DNA from: Saccharomonospora amisosensis
GTDB lineage: Bacteria; Actinomycetota; Actinomycetes; Mycobacteriales; Pseudonocardiaceae
Direction of reading: 5' to 3'
NCBI RefSeq assembly: GCF_011761185.1
Contig: NZ_JAAOYM010000001.1
Span: 3,038,001-3,102,000, forward strand
DNA length: 64,000 nucleotides
The notes under the pieces were generated by a model, which did not search any database, was not told where the DNA came from, and was given only the letters and a program-made list of their open reading frames with translations. Below are positions 17,937 through 25,856 of the stretch, piece after piece. The first letter of the stretch is position 1; each line of letters starts with the position of its first letter. The translations under genes and the position numbers were made by a program.

Positions 17937-19058
17937 TCACCTCCGTGCCGACGTTGGCGGGCGGCGGTAGACAAGCTTCTCGTGGCTCGCTTCGCCGCCT
18001 TCTGTGACGTCCTGCTGGTTGGCACGAACAACAGCGTCCTGCACCAGGTGATGGTCGGGCGAATGCACGCAAACGGGATCGGTACGTGCCGGATCACCGG
18101 TCAGCACGAAGGCCTGGCAACGACATCCGCCGAAGTCCGTCTCCTTGCGCGGGCAGCTGCGGCACGGGTCGGACATCCACCCGGTTCCCCGGAATGCCTC
18201 GAACGCTTCGGACTTGAACCAGATCCACTCGAGATCGCGGTCGCGAACCGAGGGGAACTTCATCGTCGTGATTTCGGCGGCCACCGGACACGGGTAGACC
18301 GCTCCGTCCGGGGCGACGGTCAGCGCGGTCTGCGCCCAGCCACCCATGCACGGCTTCGGATACGGCTCGTAGTAGTCCGGCAGTATCCACAGGAGTTCCA
18401 TGTGCTCCCCCAGCTCAGCCTTGCGGCGTTCGTATACGCCGACCGCTTCGTCCAGCTGGGCTCTGCTTGGCATCAGTAGCTCTCGGTTGCGAAGCGCCCA
18501 GCCGTAGTACTGGGTGTTCGCGAGTTCCAGGCGTTCGGCCCCCCACGCCACGCAGACGTCTATGATCTCGTCCAGTCGAGACAGGTTCAACCGGTGTAGG
18601 ACCACGTTCATGTTCAGCGGCAGTCCGGCTTCGCGGATGATGCGCGCGGCTTCCTCCTTCTTGTCGAATCGCTTGCTTGCCGCGACCAAGTTCGTCGACT
18701 CGGCGGTGTCGCCCTGAATGCTCAGCTGCGCGCTGTTGAGCCCCGCCGAAACCAGCGACGTCGCACGACTCTCCGTGAGTCCGAGGCCGCTGGTGATGAG
18801 GTTGGTGTAAAGGCCGAGGTGATGGCACTCGGCGATCAGCGTCTCAAGATCGCCGCGAACAAGGGGTTCACCACCTGAGAAATGGACCTGTACGACACCG
18901 AGCGCGGCAGCCTCGCCGATCACCCGTAACCAATCGTCGGTGCCCAACTCGTCACGCCGATCGAGCAGTGTCAACGGGTTCGAGCAATAGACGCAGTGCA
19001 ACGGGCATTGGTGTGTCACTTCGGCCAGCAGGCCGAACGGCTGCGGGATGCCGTTCAT
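17937..19058 (-). CDS. pqqE: PqqE, radical SAM PqqA crosslinking enzyme
   Basis: 373 residues from ATG 19058, overlapping the pqqD stop (ATGA). It forms the carbon-carbon bond between Glu and Tyr of PqqA. Radical SAM cluster motif CPLHCVYC at residue 18 (CxxxCxxC), HFSGGEPLVRGD as the SAM-binding GGEP motif, and a C-terminal SPASM domain with CMGGW, YPCPVA, and CRSCPRKETDFGGCRCQAF supplying ligands for the auxiliary iron-sulphur clusters. Full length for the family. Partner PqqD and PqqC are immediately upstream. The nearest intact substrate gene, pqqA, is 8.7 kb away. Confidence 0.96.
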   Translation of the reverse strand: MNGIPQPFGLLAEVTHQCPLHCVYCSNPLTLLDRRDELGTDDWLRVIGEAAALGVVQVHFSGGEPLVRGDLETLIAECHHLGLYTNLITSGLGLTESRATSLVSAGLNSAQLSIQGDTAESTNLVAASKRFDKKEEAARIIREAGLPLNMNVVLHRLNLSRLDEIIDVCVAWGAERLELANTQYYGWALRNRELLMPSRAQLDEAVGVYERRKAELGEHMELLWILPDYYEPYPKPCMGGWAQTALTVAPDGAVYPCPVAAEITTMKFPSVRDRDLEWIWFKSEAFEAFRGTGWMSDPCRSCPRKETDFGGCRCQAFVLTGDPARTDPVCVHSPDHHLVQDAVVRANQQDVTEGGEASHEKLVYRRPPTSARR

Positions 19059-19333
19059 GTGACCACCACCCAGCCCCGTCCGCGCGCGTCCTTGAGGAAC
19101 GTCACCACGTCGTTCGCCAGATCGGTAGCCTCGAAATCGTGCTCAAGCTGGGCGACCAGCTCCCGCACGGTCCGGCTGCCGTCGCACAGTCGCAAGATCG
19201 CTGCCCCGGACTTGTTCAAGAGCACCACCCTCTCAGGGAGCAGGAGCAGCTCCACATCCCGGACACCGTCGTGCCTGAGCATCGCCTTCGTTGCCAGCTT
19301 CGGGACGGCTGTCAAGTCGGATTCGTCCATCAC
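19055..19333 (-). CDS. pqqD: PqqD, peptide chaperone for PqqA
   Basis: 92 residues; start ATG 19333 overlaps the pqqC stop by 4 bp and its own stop overlaps pqqE. PqqD is a RiPP recognition element that binds PqqA and delivers it to PqqE. Features: LLLLPERVVLLNKSGAAIL, then CDGSRTVRELVAQL, the winged-helix fold typical of RRE proteins, and a final DARGRGWVV. Usual length. Confidence 0.94.
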   Translation of the reverse strand: MMDESDLTAVPKLATKAMLRHDGVRDVELLLLPERVVLLNKSGAAILRLCDGSRTVRELVAQLEHDFEATDLANDVVTFLKDARGRGWVVVT

Positions 19334-20025
19334 GAACTCTTGCTGTACGCCAGTTCCACGGCATCCAGCAGACTCCAGAGGACATCACACTTGAACTCCA
19401 GCGCCCGTACGCACGCGTCCTGCTGTTCCCTGGACTTCGCGTTGTCGAGCACCAGTTCGAGCAGATGAGCGATGTCCTTGGGCTGCTGGGTGAGCCGCGC
19501 TCGGAAGTACTCCAGCCCTTCCGAGGCTATCCACGGGTAGTGGTGCTGGACGTCGGTGATCCGGCGGCTGAGCAGGTCCGGCGCGAACAGTTCGGTCAGT
19601 GCCGAGGCCACGGCCTCCAGCCATGGCTTCTGCCGGCAGAAGTCCACATAGGCGTCCACGGCGAACCGCACCCCGGGCAGCACCGTGTCGACGTCGAACA
19701 GCTCTTCGCGGGTCAAGCCGACAGCTTCACCGAGACGAACCCACTTCTCGATACCACCCTCGTCACCCGTCCGGCCGTCGTGATCGATGATGCGCTGAAT
19801 CCACCGGCGCCGGTCTTCCCTGCCGGGGAGCTTGGTGAGGATGAACGCGTCCTTCTTTGGCAGATTCATCTGGTAATAGAAGCGATTGCGCACCCAGCCT
19901 CGGAACTCCTCCTCGGACAGCAGGCCCGTATGCATCCGCTCGTTGAACGGATGCAGATGGTGGTACCGCTCTTCTCCGATAGACCGCAGGCGCGCCTCGA
20001 ACTCCGAGGCAGACCAAGCGTTCAT
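19330..20025 (-). CDS. pqqC: PqqC, pyrroloquinoline-quinone synthase
   Basis: 231 residues from ATG 20025, which overlaps the end of the pqqB remnant (ATGA). It catalyses the last step, ring closure and oxidation to PQQ. Diagnostic stretches are YHHLHPFNERMHTGLLSEEE near residue 20, WVRNRFYYQMNLPKKDAFIL, RIIDHDGRTGDEGGIEKW and FFRARLTQQ-like YFRARLTQQPKD. Length is typical. Intact reading frame and conserved His/Tyr/Arg suggest it is functional although the gene before it is not. Confidence 0.96.
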   Translation of the reverse strand: MNAWSASEFEARLRSIGEERYHHLHPFNERMHTGLLSEEEFRGWVRNRFYYQMNLPKKDAFILTKLPGREDRRRWIQRIIDHDGRTGDEGGIEKWVRLGEAVGLTREELFDVDTVLPGVRFAVDAYVDFCRQKPWLEAVASALTELFAPDLLSRRITDVQHHYPWIASEGLEYFRARLTQQPKDIAHLLELVLDNAKSREQQDACVRALEFKCDVLWSLLDAVELAYSKSS

Positions 20026-20408
20026 GTTTCCACCTCCAAGCCGGCTCGACCGATTTCGATGTCCAAGTCCGTCACCCAACGCCGTGCTTTGGACACTTCG
20101 CCGAATATCGGGTTCGCATTGTTGATGTGCGTGTAGGTCTTCCGCTTCGCCAGTGGTGCGGCCGGAACGCGAGCAGAGCTGCCAAGGGGCCCCCGCCACG
20201 CGTGAAGCCGCGATGACACACGCGGGGATCGCCGTTTCCGCCCGACGGTGAGCAATGGCTGCTGTTGAACACGGTTCCGGACGTCCGTCGTCAGTTGGCG
20301 GCTGATCCCTGCCCGCAGCCAGGTCCCGGATCCGGAACGCTCGGCGCGAGCACAGTTCCACCGCGGATTACCTCCGCCTGCCGCCGCTTCCGGGAAATGA
20401 ATAGACAC
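20022..20408 (-). pseudogene. pqqB: pqqB with large internal deletion
   Basis: One reverse frame of 128 codons (GTG 20408) keeps both ends of PqqB. Near the start it reads EAAAGGGNPRWNCARAERSG, matching the PqqB opening AAGGGxPxWNC; near the end it reads KRKTYTHINNANPIF and closes with DIEIGRAGLEVET, matching the PqqB THINNTNPI and final segment. Normal PqqB has about 300 residues; roughly 170, including the metallo-beta-lactamase core with its metal-binding His and Asp, are gone. The frame stays open and the ATGA overlap with pqqC remains, so it may still be translated for coupling. PqqB hydroxylates the PqqA-derived intermediate; a functional copy must be elsewhere or the step is done differently. 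Confidence 0.85.
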
Positions 20409-20425
20409 AGCGCGAGAGCAATCGA

Positions 20426-20500
20426 CTAGCGGCGGCGGCAGTAACGGCCGGCTGCGACGAGCGCGTGCGCTGCAGGCAGGTCGGGTGTTTCCCGCCTCAT
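20426..20500 (-). pseudogene. Degenerate pqqA-like gene in the ancestral operon position
   Basis: 24 codons from ATG 20500 with GGGAGGA just upstream, exactly the length of the intact pqqA at 9125-9199. The peptide begins MRRETPDLPA and ends VAAGRYCRRR. Aligned without gaps to the intact peptide it keeps Met1, Glu4-Thr5-Pro6, Ala17, Tyr20 and Arg23, but position 16, the Glu that PqqE links to the Tyr, is Ala. It therefore cannot serve as a normal PQQ precursor. Placed directly before the pqqB remnant, it marks the original pqqABCDE order. Confidence 0.7.
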
Positions 20501-21143
20501 GGCGTCCTCCCTCATGTTCGACCACTCGCGATGGCCGTGCGACAACAGGCTCCGTTGCCCGCCGAGGGTTGGTTCAGGGTGATTGTCGGTCTGCTTCGCC
20601 CCGAACTCGGCTTGCATTTCGCACAGCTTGTTCGTTGTCGCCACGCGTGGCAACTGATCACGAACGACCGGGGCCAAATCACGGACGAACGGCAGCCACG
20701 CTGCCACGAGCGGACTGGTGTGGCCGCAACGGCCGCGCTGACTGCCGGAATCCGGGGAACGCTTTCGCTCGACGAGCTCCTGGCCAGCAGTTATACAGCC
20801 GACGCTTGTCGCCGTCGACTTCCGCAGGCCGCGCCCTTCCGTGACCGGCGATGCGGCCCGCACTACGCGGGAGACACCTGTTCCGCGAGACACCGCGAAC
20901 CGCCGCGAATCCGGCGGCATCGCAGCCAAGCCCCTCCAGCTCGACCCATAACTCAATACCGAGTGTATGGGGGTGGGGTTTGGTGGGTGGTTATTTGTTG
21001 TGTGGATTGGGGGATTGTGTTTTCGCATGTGGTGGGGTGTTGCTGGGTTTTGGGTGGGTGGGGAAGTGTCGTGGGGGTTATTGGCTGGTGTCGGTGGCGG
21101 GTGCGGACGGCTTCCGTCGTGCAGTGTCTAGAGGAGGATTGCT
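20501..21143. promoter_or_regulatory. Divergent region between pqq remnants and hps, with G/T-rich leader
   Basis: No gene is recognised in this gap of about 640 bp. Bases 20960-21110 on the plus strand are strikingly rich in G and T. The hps ribosome site is GAGGAGG at 21130-21136. The leftward half should hold the promoter for the pqqCDE-aminopeptidase operon, but no specific box was identified. Confidence 0.45.
21034..21063 (+). promoter_or_regulatory. G-quadruplex motif upstream of hps
   Basis: The plus strand has five G-runs: GGGG (21034-21037), GGG (21045-21047), GGG (21052-21054), GGG (21056-21058) and GGGG (21060-21063), with loops of 7, 4, 1 and 1 bases. This meets the strict G3+N1-7 rule for four-stranded G-quadruplexes. 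It lies 81 bp before the hps start on the coding strand, so it could form in the promoter DNA or in the leader of the hps transcript. A second set of G-runs lies at about 20970-21013. Confidence 0.7.
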
Positions 21144-21770
21144 GTGAAGTTGCAGGTTGCGTTGGATGTGGTGGATCTGCCGTCGGCGTTGACGTTGGCG
21201 AATCAGGTGGCCGAGCACGTGGACATTCTGGAGTTGGGCACACCGTTGGTGAAGTCGGTGGGGATCGGCGCGGTGAGCGCGATCAAGGCGGCGCATCCGG
21301 ACAAGCTGGTGTTCGCCGATCTCAAGACCGCTGATGCCGGTGAGTTGGAGGCCGCGTTGGCGTTCGAGGCCGGGGCGGATCTGGTCACGGTGATGGGCGC
21401 GGCCGACGACGACACCGTGCGTGGCGCGGTCGCGGCGGGCCGCAGGTACGGCAAGGAGGTGGTCGCGGACATGATCACCGTGGTCGACGGGCGGGTGTCG
21501 CGGATCCGGGAGGTCGCTAAGCTGGGGGTGTCGTTCGTGGAGATCCACGCGGGCCTGGACGAGCAGGCCCGCCCTGGCTACACCATCGACACCCTGCTGG
21601 AGGACGGGCGCCACGCCGGGGTGCCGTTCTCCATCGCGGGCGGCATCAAGATCGACACCATCGCCGCGGTCCGCGACGCGGGCGCCACCGTCGCCGTCGC
21701 GGGCGGAGCCATCTACAACGCCACCGACCCCACCACCGCCGCCAAACAACTCAAACAACGCGCCACCTGA
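21144..21770 (+). CDS. hxlA: 3-hexulose-6-phosphate synthase
   Basis: 208 residues from GTG 21144. It condenses formaldehyde with ribulose-5-phosphate, the entry step of the RuMP pathway for formaldehyde fixation or detoxification. Family features: KLQVALDVVD at the N-terminus, IDILELGTPL-like VDILELGTPLVKSVG, the catalytic DLKTADAGELE, DLVTVMGAADDDTVRGAV, and SIAGGIKIDTIAAV with phosphate-binding AVAGGAIYNATDP. Full length. The usual partner, 6-phospho-3-hexuloisomerase, is not present in the window. Coding-strand composition is unusual: the first third is rich in G/T-ending codons and the last third in C/A. Expected link: formaldehyde made by the PQQ dehydrogenase. Confidence 0.95.
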   Translation: MKLQVALDVVDLPSALTLANQVAEHVDILELGTPLVKSVGIGAVSAIKAAHPDKLVFADLKTADAGELEAALAFEAGADLVTVMGAADDDTVRGAVAAGRRYGKEVVADMITVVDGRVSRIREVAKLGVSFVEIHAGLDEQARPGYTIDTLLEDGRHAGVPFSIAGGIKIDTIAAVRDAGATVAVAGGAIYNATDPTTAAKQLKQRAT

Positions 21771-21785
21771 GGAATCCACACCCGG

Positions 21786-21825
21786 CTTCGTTGTGTGCCA
21801 AGCAGAAGCTTGGCGCACAGCGAAG
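21786..21825 (+). terminator. Strong hairpin terminator after hps
   Basis: CTTCGTTGTGTGCCAAGC (21786-21803) pairs with GCTTGGCGCACAGCGAAG (21808-21825) through 18 positions (two G-T wobbles) closing an AGAA loop. It begins 15 bp after the hps stop and is followed by a mixed, not T-rich, sequence. Confidence 0.85.
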
Positions 21826-21990
21826 GCGGCAAACCCTGACGCCCCGGGGCTTCACTGTGCAAGACGGGCTGGCTACCACACCGCCGCGAATGGACAGTCC
21901 AATGGCGAGCACCGCCTGGCTGGCAATCGAGCAGGAGCGGCCCTACCAGCGGTCCGCAGCGACAGTTCGAAAAGAGAGAAGGGAGCCGGC

Positions 21991-22284
21991 GTGGAAGGCC
22001 AAGAGTCGGGTGAGCGGCCTGAAAGGGCAACAGCCACTCACGATACTTACTGCTCCCTGCTGTTGCAGGCCGCGGGCGTGCTGCGGTTGCGCTACGTGCA
22101 ATCCCGCCGCGATACCAGTCTGTCCCCGGCAGCGGCGAAGGAACTGGCAGAGATTCTGGAGGGCGTCGCCAAGGGGTATCCCGCCTTTGACCAGATCGAT
22201 CCGAACGAGGCGATCGCCCTGGCGCATCGACTGATCGACGACGATCACCCTGAGCTGTCACGAATATGGCCAAGGACTGAATGA
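21991..22284 (+). CDS. Small hypothetical protein
   Basis: 97 residues from GTG 21991, with GAGAAGGGAG upstream; the open frame extends back to 21793 but that part is low quality. Mostly helical and charged: SPAAAKELAEILEGVAKGYP and DPNEAIALAHRLIDDDHPE. No membrane segment or known domain. It lies between the hps terminator and a YaaH-type permease. Codon usage fits the genome, so it is probably real. Confidence 0.55.
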   Translation: MEGQESGERPERATATHDTYCSLLLQAAGVLRLRYVQSRRDTSLSPAAAKELAEILEGVAKGYPAFDQIDPNEAIALAHRLIDDDHPELSRIWPRTE

Positions 22285-22544
22285 GCAGCGGAGGTCTCAC
22301 AGCGCAAGCGATCGAGCGCCGTGCATACCTGCCCCAACGCGACCCACTCGATCGCAACTGGTCGTCAAGTCGCGGTGGGAGGCCGTGCTCGACGCCGGCT
22401 GCGGCCTGTCGCCACTGACCGAGCGCGGCACCGAAAGCGGGTAATGCCGCCGCGTCTCCGGCTTCCACCGCGGCCGGCCAACCGCCGGCCGCCACCCAGC
22501 TGACCGCATCCGAGGATCATTCGCAACTCAACGAGGAGTAAACG

Positions 22545-23159
22545 ATGACCACTGCCGCTGCCACCGAGGCCCCACCCCGCTCCGTGCCCGAAGGTGACCC
22601 CGCCCTGATCGGCGTACCCACCTTCATCGTCGGCGCGACCGCGCTCGGCCTGGTGCTGACCGGGTACGTCCCGAGCGGCGCTGTCGGCGCGTCGATCGCG
22701 ATCATCCTGCCTGCAACCGGCCTGGGCCAGCTTGTCGCCGCGGTGTGGGCCGCGGCGCTGGGCCAGAGCGCGGTCGCCGCCGTGTTCGGGGTGTTCACCG
22801 GGTTCTGGCTCAGCTACGCGGCACTGGTGCTCGGCCTTATCCATGGCTGGTTCGGCGTCTCCGGCGACGCGGCTGTCGCCACGCAGGGCCTGTTCCTGAT
22901 CGCCTGGCTGGTCATGATCGTCCTGCTGACGCTGACCACCCTGCGGCTGCCCGCCGCGTTCACAGTGCTGTTCACGCTGATCGACCTCGCGCTCGCGCTC
23001 GTGCTGTACGGAACGGTGAGCGACTCCCCCGGCGCTACCACCGCGGGCGGGTACGTCGTGTTCGCCTTCACCGCGGTAGGGGTGTACCTGTTCGCCGGCG
23101 CACTTTCCACCGCGACAGGCGGCAGGCCACTGCCCCTGGGCCGCCCGGTACTGGGCTGA
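22545..23159 (+). CDS. GPR1/FUN34/YaaH-family acetate-type permease
   Basis: 204 residues from ATG 22545 with GAGGAG about 8 bases upstream. Six hydrophobic segments spaced as in the SatP/YaaH family of acetate/succinate-proton channels. The N-terminal GDPALIGVPTFIVGATALGL corresponds to the family's NPAPLGL motif, and AAVFGVFTGFWLSYAALVLG to its FGxxxFxSFGxFWxS segment. Substrate inferred to be a small monocarboxylate. Stands alone, with a hairpin terminator about 155 bp downstream. Confidence 0.75.
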   Translation: MTTAAATEAPPRSVPEGDPALIGVPTFIVGATALGLVLTGYVPSGAVGASIAIILPATGLGQLVAAVWAAALGQSAVAAVFGVFTGFWLSYAALVLGLIHGWFGVSGDAAVATQGLFLIAWLVMIVLLTLTTLRLPAAFTVLFTLIDLALALVLYGTVSDSPGATTAGGYVVFAFTAVGVYLFAGALSTATGGRPLPLGRPVLG

Positions 23160-23831
23160 GAGGCTGGCCTTTACCGGTCATTGTTGGCTGCCACGGGGTC
23201 GCCACACGCTGCGCCGCTGGCGAGTGATCCAGGCCAGGGGCCGCTCGACCTTCCACGGCCATGTTGACCACCCCGATGTCCTTGCGAGATCCGGGCGGGA
23301 TGCGCGGCGACAGTGCGGGCGTGTCGGGATGCTAACACCCCGACACGCCCGTACCTACTCACAAGTAGTGCCGCTGTGGAACTCTCAGGCCGCGCGCAGT
23401 GCAGCCCGCGATGCCGTCGATGCAGCCTGCGGCAGATGGCCGCGGACGAAATGACCGCCCGGCTCCCCGTACGACTCAGACCGGCTCTCGTATCCACCCT
23501 GGAGTTCCCGCCACAACGGTACGCAGCGGGACGCGCCGCACTCACGTACTCCTTTCCGCCACGCGCCAGCCGGATCACGCTGCCCTCAGCTACACCATCC
23601 CGCTACGACAGGACAGCGGCGAAGGTCTCCCATCTCCACTCGAATCGCAGCGCCTCACGGCGCAAACCGATCTTGAAACAGCACCAGCACCGAATCCGGC
23701 TTGCGCCGATGGCCGGTACCGCCGCTGCGTGTCCTCACCTCATGGCAGGCATCGGGATGCCGTCCTGGGTGTGCACCGGCGTCGGCCGGTCGTGGCGTTG
23801 AGGTGAATTTCGTCGAAGCACGCCGCTGAAG
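23160..23831. other. Gene-free region with one strong hairpin
   Basis: No supported gene. It contains the hairpin at 23316-23351; otherwise only short open frames without domains. The last 100 bp would hold the promoter of the DUF3592-like genes. Confidence 0.4.
23316..23351 (+). terminator. 13-bp perfect hairpin
   Basis: CGGGCGTGTCGGG (23316-23328) and CCCGACACGCCCG (23339-23351) are exact complements around a 10-base loop, ATGCTAACAC. No T-tract follows. Probably the terminator of the YaaH-type permease transcript. Confidence 0.7.
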
Positions 23832-24287
23832 GTGGCGGCTCGATATTCTCTCCTCGTGACACCCGTTGATGCGCTGATGGCCGTCTCCGGCTGCATCGGG
23901 TTAGCCACACTGGTAGACGTCGCGGGCAAAGCCGTGCACCGACGGCGGCTCAGGCTGCGGGGTGTCCGCACGACCGCAACGGTGATCGACCACGTCGTTA
24001 CGGAAACGCGCCGGGTCGGCGCCACAGTGGAGTCTCAACCTGTCAAGGACAAGCACTGGTACATCGTTGCCGAGTTCGAGTACGGCCCGGGACGCCTCAT
24101 GCGCATCGCCGAACCGTGCAAGCGGCTCACCCCGGTCGGCGAGCAACTGGAGGTCGACTACCTACCGGACAAGCCCGACAACGCCCGGCTGCATGTCACA
24201 GCGGCGACGTTCGCCAGAGCGGTAGTGGTCCAGACCCTGGTGGGTCTGGTGTTTCTGATGCCGGTAGCCGGGATTGTCGGCTCCTGA
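23832..24287 (+). CDS. DUF3592-like membrane protein (one repeat)
   Basis: 151 residues from GTG 23832 (GTG 23856 is an alternative). A hydrophobic segment at each end flanks one soluble repeat of about 80 residues: RRRLRLRGVRTTATVIDHVV ... LEVDYLPDKPDNARLHV. The pattern 'LRxxGVRTxATV ... (V/I)xYLPxxPxxAR' is that of DUF3592-type proteins, small beta-rich membrane-anchored domains of unknown function. The same unit occurs twice in the next gene. Function unknown. Confidence 0.6.
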   Translation: MAARYSLLVTPVDALMAVSGCIGLATLVDVAGKAVHRRRLRLRGVRTTATVIDHVVTETRRVGATVESQPVKDKHWYIVAEFEYGPGRLMRIAEPCKRLTPVGEQLEVDYLPDKPDNARLHVTAATFARAVVVQTLVGLVFLMPVAGIVGS

Positions 24288-24313
24288 CGGACGCTGGCGG
24301 AACAGGGGAACTC

Positions 24314-25111
24314 GTGGGACCGGCAAGCATCGGTCGAATCATGGTCGTATGCGGGATCATCGTCCTGGGATTGCTGATGGGCGCGCCGTACCGGGTGTGG
24401 CGTCTGCGGCGGCACGGTGTGCGTACCACCGGCACGGTGTTGAAGCGCGTCATCGAACCGGACCAGGTTTCGCGCATGCGCGTGGACTTCGTGGACCAGC
24501 GCGGCCGACCGCAGAAGGTCATGCTCGCGCCGGTGGACACCGGCCGTGGCGTGATAGCGGTCCGTGAGACCTTCGACATCCTGTACCTCCCCGGAAAGCC
24601 ACAGCACGCCCGGCCCGCCGACGTGACGGGCAAGCTGCTGGGAATGACGGCGACCTCGTTCCCAAGGGCCGGGTTTCTCATCATGTTGTATCTCTTCAAA
24701 GGGGAAGCCCTCCGGCGATGGCGGTTGCGCAAGCACGGTGTTCGGGCTGAGGCCACAGTGATCTGGCACCGCTACGACAGAGACCGGCAGACTCCGCGCA
24801 GGTGCGCGTTGATCTGGTACGTCGATCAAGATGGTCACACCCGCACGTTCCTGTCCCCCGCGCACGGAGGCGAACGTCTTCCGCCGAGGGGAAGGGAACT
24901 GCCGGTGATCTACCTTCCGCGCCATGTGAGGTCACGTCCTCCGGGCACTCCCGCCGAGGCGGTCTCGTTCGCGACCTTCGGCCGTTCGCAGGCACGCCTC
25001 GCCTACCAGGCCACTCCCGCGGACATTCCCTCTTACGCGACGCTGCTGTCCCACTTTCTACTGGGGTCCATCGTTCTGCTGCTGGGGTTCGCCATGTCCA
25101 GTGGGGACTAG
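24314..25111 (+). CDS. DUF3592-like membrane protein with two repeats
   Basis: 265 residues from GTG 24314, preceded by AGGGGAA. Layout: membrane segment (about 8-28), repeat 1 (RVWRLRRHGVRTTGTVLKRV ... FDILYLPGKPQHARPAD), membrane segment near 130, repeat 2 (RRWRLRKHGVRAEATVIWHR ... LPVIYLPRHVRSRPPG), and a final membrane segment (LLSHFLLGSIVLLLGFAM). Both repeats match the single one in the preceding gene 26 bp upstream, indicating duplication within an operon. No enzyme motif; function unknown. Confidence 0.6.
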   Translation: MGPASIGRIMVVCGIIVLGLLMGAPYRVWRLRRHGVRTTGTVLKRVIEPDQVSRMRVDFVDQRGRPQKVMLAPVDTGRGVIAVRETFDILYLPGKPQHARPADVTGKLLGMTATSFPRAGFLIMLYLFKGEALRRWRLRKHGVRAEATVIWHRYDRDRQTPRRCALIWYVDQDGHTRTFLSPAHGGERLPPRGRELPVIYLPRHVRSRPPGTPAEAVSFATFGRSQARLAYQATPADIPSYATLLSHFLLGSIVLLLGFAMSSGD

Positions 25112-25856
25112 CGCCGGAACCTCGTCCGGCGTTGGGACCGGCTGGGTTGTCCGAGGTGGACGGCCAAACTCCCACCACGTCACCGGTGGTTCTGCGGTGG
25201 ACCGAGGACGGCCTCTGGGCACGGGTTCACCGCGCGGTTCTCGACGAGCCGGGTAGTCGGGGGTTGATCGACTGTTCCCGGGCCGGGGTGGATGCCGCCG
25301 CGGTGCGTGCGAAAAGGGTGGCGCCATGACCGGACTGTGAGTGGGCTGCGTCTGCAGCAGGAGTCCAGGAGCGATCACGGCCCGCCTGTACCGGTGCTGC
25401 TTCCACGACCGTTGAGGTTGGCGGCAACGAGATCGAACGAGGTTCGCGCGGCGTGGGAGGTGTCTTTGCCAGGAACTGGAGCGCTGCGCTTCCGGCCCCT
25501 GCGGCGACGCCGACGATGACGGCGACCGCGCGCAGATTCGGGCTGGGCCCGCGGCGCGTCGACGCGGCGCGGCTGCTTGGGGGACGGGGATGGAGCTGTG
25601 CCCAGGGCCAATCAGCCTGGGCATGCGGTATCCGGGCACGCGTTGCCTCTCCGGGTCGGGTGTGCTTGGCGGGCCTGCTTCGTTGCGCGAGCGTTATCAC
25701 TACCCTGGATATACGCTCGCGAGGTCCTGCCCGCGCCACCGTATTCCGCCGACCTGCTACCAGCCTCGCTCGTACGCTGCGGAGAGTTTGCCGAACGCAG
25801 AGCTGGCTGGCGTCAGTCCGCACTGCCGCGGTCACGGGGACATTCCGCTCGCCGAG
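25112..25856. other. Degraded region without recognisable gene
   Basis: Open frames on both strands lack domains and ribosome sites. It leads into the broken lspA, so it is probably decayed accessory DNA. Confidence 0.35.

Noticed and set aside
21991-22284. Small gene after hps considered as 6-phospho-3-hexuloisomerase
   Set aside because: At 97 residues and without a SIS-domain signature it cannot be the isomerase.
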